From the NCBI GenBank assembly GCA_937912125.1, contig CALDOK010000174.1, positions 1 through 32,031 on the forward strand: DNA of 32,031 nt, read 5' to 3'. Below are positions 28,189-32,031 of this stretch, piece after piece. Every line of letters starts with the position of its first letter. Position 1 is the first letter of the stretch. The stretch is from an uncultured Pseudomonadota bacterium. GTDB lineage: Bacteria; Myxococcota_A; UBA796; JAFGLY01. Below the pieces are notes generated by a model. It was not told the DNA's origin, did not search any database, and saw nothing but the letters and a program-made list of their open reading frames with translations. The translations under genes were made by a program, and so were the position numbers.

Positions 28189-28812
28189 CTAGTCGTCCTC
28201 GGGCCGCTCCCGCGAGAGCCCGCGGGTGCTGCGGGCCAGCTTCCATGCCGAGCCCAGCAGGGCCAGGGTCACCAGCAGGACCACCGACGAGAAGATGGGA
28301 CGCTGAGTGAGGTGGCGAACGAGCCAGGTGACCGATGCCTCGCCATAGCGCCAGCCGAGCCACAGCGTGACGGGCACGGTGAGCAACAGCCCCGGAACAT
28401 TGATGGCCAGCATCCGCCTGTAGGAGTCACCCGCCAGCCCGGAGGCGATGTACAACGGCACCCTCAGGCCTACCGCGAAGCGAGCGAACCAGATGGCCCT
28501 GTGGCCAAAACGCTCCACGATGCCCTCGACCCTCTGGAAGCGCGCAGAGCGGTGCAGGAACGCCAGGCGCGGGTGGTGCCCGATACGCCGGACCCAGTAG
28601 CCGATGGAGAAGGCCAGCAGGTCGCGTAGGAACACCCCGGCGAAGGCCGCGATGCTGGTTGGCCAGAGGGGGACCTCGCCCGCCTGGATCTGCCAGCCTG
28701 CCACGAGCAGGGGGAAGTCGTCGGGCACCGGCCAGCCCAACCCCGACAGCACGCAGGCGAGAAAGACGGCGGCTGGACCCGTGCCATAGCGAAAGACGAC
28801 AGAGGGATCCAC
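28189..28812 (-). CDS. DedA-family (VTT domain) membrane protein
   Basis: 207 residues with a GTG start at 28812. Hydrophobic segments and the family marks are present: an N-terminal re-entrant-type motif with acidic residues (GWPVPDDFPLLVAG) and the FARFAVGLRVPLYIASGLAG motif with its essential-type Arg residues. DedA proteins act in the inner membrane; members are implicated in recycling undecaprenyl or other phospholipid carriers and in proton-motive-force homeostasis. The Shine-Dalgarno-like GAGGAG lies in the last codons of the upstream gene (28820), whose stop is seven bases before this start, so translational coupling is likely. The last 20 residues are charged and probably cytoplasmic. 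Confidence 0.87.
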   Translation of the reverse strand: MDPSVVFRYGTGPAAVFLACVLSGLGWPVPDDFPLLVAGWQIQAGEVPLWPTSIAAFAGVFLRDLLAFSIGYWVRRIGHHPRLAFLHRSARFQRVEGIVERFGHRAIWFARFAVGLRVPLYIASGLAGDSYRRMLAINVPGLLLTVPVTLWLGWRYGEASVTWLVRHLTQRPIFSSVVLLVTLALLGSAWKLARSTRGLSRERPEDD

Positions 28813-28819
28813 AGCGCCG

Positions 28820-30271
28820 CTACTCCTCGGTCGCCGGACGCACCAGGGCCGGTGCGCTCACGACGCCGGTGTAGGGGGCCTCGGTTCCGCTGATGAGATC
28901 GACGACTACCCCAGCATCCAGGGGCAACACCACGTCCTGGCCGTCGTAGACCAGCCAGCCGACGCCGCCCAGCCGCACCGCCCGGCCCTCTGCCAAGGCC
29001 ACGGGGCGCAGCTCACTCAGGGGCACATCGCCTACCTGCTCCGAGAGCCGCTGGAACACCACCCCAGAGAGCTTGGGTTCCCGCGCCTGCGCGCGGCCCT
29101 CGCCCACGGTGCGGTGCAGGGAATGGGAAGCAAAACCGCCTGACGACGCCGGCCCGGACGGTGGGTCCGCCAGGGTGTGCCAACACACCCGCTCGATCCC
29201 CCGCGCCAGCGCCTCGCCGTAGACGAAGACCAGCATGCGGGCCTGGAACGACTCATCCAGCCAGGAGGAGCCCTTTCGACTGGAGGGTACGCCGGTCTCG
29301 GTGATGAACACCGGCCGCCCGGCCGCCAGGCCCTCGGCATTGTCCAGGGCGGCCAGGAAGAGCTCGGGGGTGCGCTCCTCGAAGTAGGCGTGGATGGACA
29401 GCGCGTCCACAGCGGCGGCGGCCCCGGGCTGCGCCAGCACCCGCTCCAGGTAGCGCCGCCCGCCATCGCGCCCGGTGTGGAAGGTGCCGCCGTTGAGCAC
29501 AACGGCGTCGGGCTGGGCAGCGTGGATGGCGGCGGAGGTGGCCACGAGCACTCTGGCGTACTGCTCGGGCGTCTCGAAGCTGGCGGGGTCGACCTCGCGC
29601 TTGGCGTTGCGCGGAACCACGCTGTTGTGAAGGTCGGGCTCGTTGTCGACCTCCCAGAAGAGTACCGGCCGCAGCAGGCCAGGCGCATCATCCACACCGT
29701 CGCCGTCGTAGCGCTCCACCACCCGCTGCACCCAGGCTGCATAGGCCTCCAGGTCGTCAGGGACGTAGCGCTCGGTGTAGTTGGCGGTCTGGTTTCCGGG
29801 CCACGGGCCGATCACCACGATGGGGTCGATCCCCGCCTGCTGCACCAGGGCAAGGTAGCGATCGGTGCGGTCCTGTGCCCGCGACTTGGCCTGCCACTCG
29901 TGCCAGCTGAGGTAAGGGTAGTTGGCCGAGTTTGCCCGGACGGTCGCAGCTCCGACAGAACGGGCCAGGCGGGCGTCGTCCTCGAGCAGCGCGGCGATGG
30001 TGATGGCATCCACCTCGCGGCGCCGCACGAAGCGCTCCGGAACAGAGACTGCCTCATTGATACACAGCAGATCGCCCACGGTGCTGGCGTGGCGAGGAAC
30101 TGGAAGGACCGCGGCCAGCGGGCCCGGGGCCTCGGGCGCCAGGTCTCTCTCGACGCCGTCGACATGGGGAGCCTGGCTGACAGCAGGTTCGGGCGCGCAG
30201 CCCCGACGACAGCTGCAGCCCGCTGGCAGCAGGAGCCCCAGTATGCCGAGCCCGAGGCTCGCAGTACGCAT
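28820..30271 (-). CDS. Clan GH-A-like glycoside hydrolase lipoprotein
   Basis: 483 residues. The signal ends in LLPAGC (Cys19), followed by CSCRRGCAPEP. The core is a (beta/alpha)8 barrel of the GH-A type: NYPYLSWHEW, IVVIGPWPG, the predicted acid/base Glu211 in LFWEVDNEPDLH, SIHAYFEE, and the predicted nucleophile Glu325 in FITETGVPS. The NEP and ET(G) pair is the hallmark of clan A retaining enzymes (for example GH39, GH5 or GH51); I cannot choose a family. A small beta-rich C-terminal part (about 395-480) may be an accessory domain. Its ATG overlaps the stop of the XRE/SspB-like gene (TGATG), so those two are translated together. Confidence 0.8.
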   Translation of the reverse strand: MRTASLGLGILGLLLPAGCSCRRGCAPEPAVSQAPHVDGVERDLAPEAPGPLAAVLPVPRHASTVGDLLCINEAVSVPERFVRRREVDAITIAALLEDDARLARSVGAATVRANSANYPYLSWHEWQAKSRAQDRTDRYLALVQQAGIDPIVVIGPWPGNQTANYTERYVPDDLEAYAAWVQRVVERYDGDGVDDAPGLLRPVLFWEVDNEPDLHNSVVPRNAKREVDPASFETPEQYARVLVATSAAIHAAQPDAVVLNGGTFHTGRDGGRRYLERVLAQPGAAAAVDALSIHAYFEERTPELFLAALDNAEGLAAGRPVFITETGVPSSRKGSSWLDESFQARMLVFVYGEALARGIERVCWHTLADPPSGPASSGGFASHSLHRTVGEGRAQAREPKLSGVVFQRLSEQVGDVPLSELRPVALAEGRAVRLGGVGWLVYDGQDVVLPLDAGVVVDLISGTEAPYTGVVSAPALVRPATEE

Positions 30272-31020
30272 CAGGACTTCACCAGGCGCAGGGTGCTAGT
30301 TCCGGACGGCTCGCCGGGAGGCTCTGGGTCGTCACTGGGCAGATCCTCGAAGGGGGGCTCGGGGAACAGGGTGACCGTGCGGATGGCGGACCAGGGAAAC
30401 AGGCAGGTCCGCACGCGGTCGAAGGACAGCCTCAAGACCAGGCCCTCCTCCACATACTGGGCGCGGTGGGCGTAGTGGTACGCCGCGTCCAGCCGGATGG
30501 GCAGCTGATCGGGGAAGCGAGCCAGCACCGCCTCGGGCACGCCGGAGTGCTTCACCTCGTCGGTTGCACAGTGGAAGATCATGTCGATCCCCAGGGCATA
30601 GCCCAGGCGCAAGAGCTCCGCGGCCTGGGGCCCATCCGGATCTACGATCATGGACTCGGGCTCTTCCGCTTGACCAGCCAGCGTCAGCCGCGGTGGACCC
30701 ACGACTGGTGTGGGCTCATCGGGCTCGGAGTCAGGCTCAGGCTCGGGTGGGTCGCTCGATGCCACTGCTACGGCAGCCTCACCCAAGCTCATGCCCGCAA
30801 GATCCGCTGGGAGCCCCAGCTCCACGGGGCTGAGCCCCAAAGCCTCGACCATGGCGAAGAAGTGATCGACGGTCAGGGGCTCACGCTCTGCGAGCACGGC
30901 CCGCAGCTGACGACGATCCAGACCGGCACGCTTGGCCAGGGCGGCCCGATTCATGCCACGACGCTTCATGCCCGCTCGGACCCGATCCAGGAGCTGAGCG
31001 CTGTAGCTTTCCTGCGCCAT
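30271..31020 (-). CDS. XRE-type HTH protein with SspB-like C-terminal domain
   Basis: 249 residues from ATG 31020, with GGAGG six bases upstream; the longer open frame has no such site. Residues 10-64 form a Cro/CI-type helix-turn-helix (LLDRVRAGMKRRGMNRAALAKRAGLDRRQLRAVL). An acidic Pro/Glu linker (88-112) leads to a domain (about 124-222) resembling SspB, the ClpXP specificity-enhancing factor: the run GVPEAVLARFPDQLPIRLD, then EEGLVLRLSF and FPWSAI (208-213), parallel the vP-hl, lSF and PWSA(I/V) positions of proteobacterial SspB. SspB delivers tagged substrates to ClpXP, so a DNA-bound or repressor-linked adaptor is conceivable. The HTH call is good; the SspB-like call is by pattern only. 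It is first in the run with the GH-A-like and DedA genes. Confidence 0.75.
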   Translation of the reverse strand: MAQESYSAQLLDRVRAGMKRRGMNRAALAKRAGLDRRQLRAVLAEREPLTVDHFFAMVEALGLSPVELGLPADLAGMSLGEAAVAVASSDPPEPEPDSEPDEPTPVVGPPRLTLAGQAEEPESMIVDPDGPQAAELLRLGYALGIDMIFHCATDEVKHSGVPEAVLARFPDQLPIRLDAAYHYAHRAQYVEEGLVLRLSFDRVRTCLFPWSAIRTVTLFPEPPFEDLPSDDPEPPGEPSGTSTLRLVKS

Positions 31021-31183
31021 GAGGCACCTCCAAGAGCGCGTATAGCCCGAAGTCATGGACGCGCCAGCAACCGCCCCGGAACCGAACGGTCCGCCAAGGG
31101 TCAGACCTCGGAAGCCGCCCAGCACGCGCCTTCGCTCCTCCAGCAGAGAGGCGACGAGACCGCTGGGAGAATAGGAGTCCCCC
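31021..31183. promoter_or_regulatory. Divergent control region, XRE/SspB-like and small membrane protein genes
   Basis: 163 bases with Shine-Dalgarno sites at both ends (CCTCC at 31027-31031 for the minus gene, AGGAG at 31173-31177 for the plus gene). On the minus strand TATACG near 31041-31046 could be a -10, but no -35 at proper spacing is evident. The HTH protein might bind here to control itself; this is inference. Confidence 0.35.
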
Positions 31184-31621
31184 ATGCGCTGGACCATCCT
31201 CATCGCTGTCGTCATCGTCGTTTGGCTGCTGAGCTTCGGGCTCCTCCAGCTGCGGCGTCTGGCTCAGATCACCCTCCGCCGCGGTGAGCGCGCGCTCTTG
31301 CAGGCTCGCGACGTCACAGCCAGGATCAACTGCGATCAGGCCATCGCGCCAGGGCTTCGCACCAACGTCGAGAACCAGCGGCAGGCTGTGGTGATGCTGA
31401 CCGACCAACGGCTGGCCATCGCCACCTGGCGCGGCGTACTGGTAGACTTGGCGCCAGGCGACACCGTCAGGGTCACAGCCCCAGGCCCCAAGCGCCTGGT
31501 GATCGAGGGCGAACGCCAAGCTCGCAGCTCCGCCTCCAGGCCCGCTCACCTGCGCCTCGAGCTGCTTGTGGAGCAGCCCGAGCGCTGGGTCGCCGGCCTC
31601 CAGCAGCTTCTGGGCACCTGA
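31184..31621 (+). CDS. Membrane-anchored protein, possible PH/GRAM-like domain, unknown function
   Basis: 145 residues; AGGAG lies six bases before the ATG. One N-terminal membrane segment (about 4-22; ILIAVVIVVWLLSFGLLQL) is followed by a soluble domain with alternating beta-like strands. The stretch NQRQAVVMLTDQRLAIATWRG resembles the strand-turn-strand of bacterial PH-like or GRAM-type domains (xxLTdxRLxxxxxx), but there is no diagnostic motif. The C-terminus (LRLELLVEQPERWVAGLQQLLG) is helical, as in that fold. It probably faces the cytoplasm. It diverges from the XRE/SspB-like gene and converges on the Gly-rich gene at the right edge. Confidence 0.65.
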   Translation: MRWTILIAVVIVVWLLSFGLLQLRRLAQITLRRGERALLQARDVTARINCDQAIAPGLRTNVENQRQAVVMLTDQRLAIATWRGVLVDLAPGDTVRVTAPGPKRLVIEGERQARSSASRPAHLRLELLVEQPERWVAGLQQLLGT

Positions 31622-31625
31622 TCTG

Positions 31626-32031
31626 CTAGCCGCCGTCGCCCTTGGGTGGCGTACGGGAACGGCCCGCGCTGGAAGCACCGCGACCCTTTGGAGCCTGCCC
31701 GGAGCCTCGGCCCTCCGCCGCTGGGCGGCCGGATGCGCCAGTTCCCCTGGGCTGATCCGAGCGAGCGCCGCGCGGCTGCCCGCTCCCGCCCGAAGTAGGC
31801 TGGCGCCCACCACCGGCAGGGGCTGCGCCACCGCCCGGGCCCCCGGTGACATCGGCGCCACCAGTGGACACACCGCCGCCAGAGCTGCCGCCCCCCGAAG
31901 GACGACCGCCGCTACCTGAAGAGACGCCGCCACCCGAGGGTGAGCCGCCAGAGCTGGCGCCGCCCGAAGGACGACCGCCGCCAGAGGGAGCACCGCCACC
32001 CGAGGGGCCGCCACCCGAGGGGCCGCCGCCG
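31626..32031 (-). CDS. Gly/Ser/Pro-rich C-terminal tail of a protein (N-terminus outside window)
   Basis: The frame is open from the right edge to a TAG at 31626-31628, about 134 residues. The visible part is entirely low-complexity: the first half repeats GGGPSGG, GGGRPSGG and GGSSGGG units, the second is rich in Gly, Arg, Gln, Ser and Pro (SGQPRGARSDQPRGTG, GRGSGQAPKGRG) and is basic. Such tails occur on RNA-binding, surface and membrane-scaffold proteins; no function can be assigned. An ATG at 31871 lies inside the repeat and is unlikely to be the start. Because such sequence can be open in several frames by chance, the call is less certain. Confidence 0.5.
   Translation of the reverse strand, partial: GGGPSGGGPSGGGAPSGGGRPSGGASSGGSPSGGGVSSGSGGRPSGGGSSGGGVSTGGADVTGGPGGGAAPAGGGRQPTSGGSGQPRGARSDQPRGTGASGRPAAEGRGSGQAPKGRGASSAGRSRTPPKGDGG

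Noticed and set aside
31021..31215. N-terminal extension of the XRE/SspB-like protein to 31215
   Set aside because: The HTH begins right after ATG 31020, which has GGAGG six bases upstream; the extension overlaps the divergent small gene.

Overview
The window is GC-rich DNA (about two thirds G+C, with G/C at most third codon positions) from a Gram-negative bacterium. Several things suggest a free-living deltaproteobacterium in the broad, old sense, probably Myxococcota-like. These are many predicted lipoproteins with short lipobox signal peptides, a lipoprotein with a DTGD-type linker, very large multidomain signalling proteins, zinc-ribbon plus proline-rich N-termini, and tightly packed genes. 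The lineage is an inference from gene content. No rRNA, tRNA, insertion sequence, phage gene or CRISPR array is visible.

Layout. (1) 1-4462, plus strand: a hybrid histidine kinase (HK-REC-HK, cut by the left edge) overlaps by ATGA a REC-PAS-GGDEF-EAL protein whose receiver lacks the phosphoacceptor Asp. (2) 4470-9773: a carbohydrate locus. A GH36-like alpha-galactosidase lipoprotein (minus) diverges from a propeller-like lipoprotein, a GH31 lipoprotein related to the YihQ clade, and a 60-residue membrane protein (plus). (3) 9803-18690, minus strand: a class A penicillin-binding protein with unusual cysteine-rich regions, an HD-GYP response regulator broken by a frameshift at a 10-base G tract, and a 1463-residue pseudokinase-ATPase-TPR-GAF-histidine kinase. 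(4) 19123-22647, plus strand: acetyl-CoA synthetase and an OFA-family MFS carrier, separated by strong hairpins; together they suggest uptake and activation of acetate or a related monocarboxylate. (5) 22835-28182: a Shewanella-like phosphatase lipoprotein (minus), then a TldD/PmbA-family protein, a ClC-CBS-TrkA_C chloride carrier and a LEA14/WHy lipoprotein (plus). (6) 28189-31020, minus strand: an XRE-HTH protein with an SspB-like C-terminal domain, a clan GH-A-like lipoprotein and a DedA-family membrane protein, with overlapping or near-touching ends. (7) 31184-32031: a small membrane-anchored protein and the Gly/Ser/Pro-rich tail of a gene entering from the right edge.

Themes. Signalling by phosphorelay and cyclic-di-GMP dominates regions 1 and 3, and three parts of it look degenerate or switchable: a receiver without its Asp, a pseudokinase, and a frameshifted HD-GYP. 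The most unusual architectures are the XRE-SspB-like fusion, the penicillin-binding protein with a 12-cysteine insertion in its transpeptidase domain, and the pseudokinase/histidine-kinase fusion translationally coupled to the frameshifted HD-GYP gene. All family assignments come from reading motifs; no database search was run.
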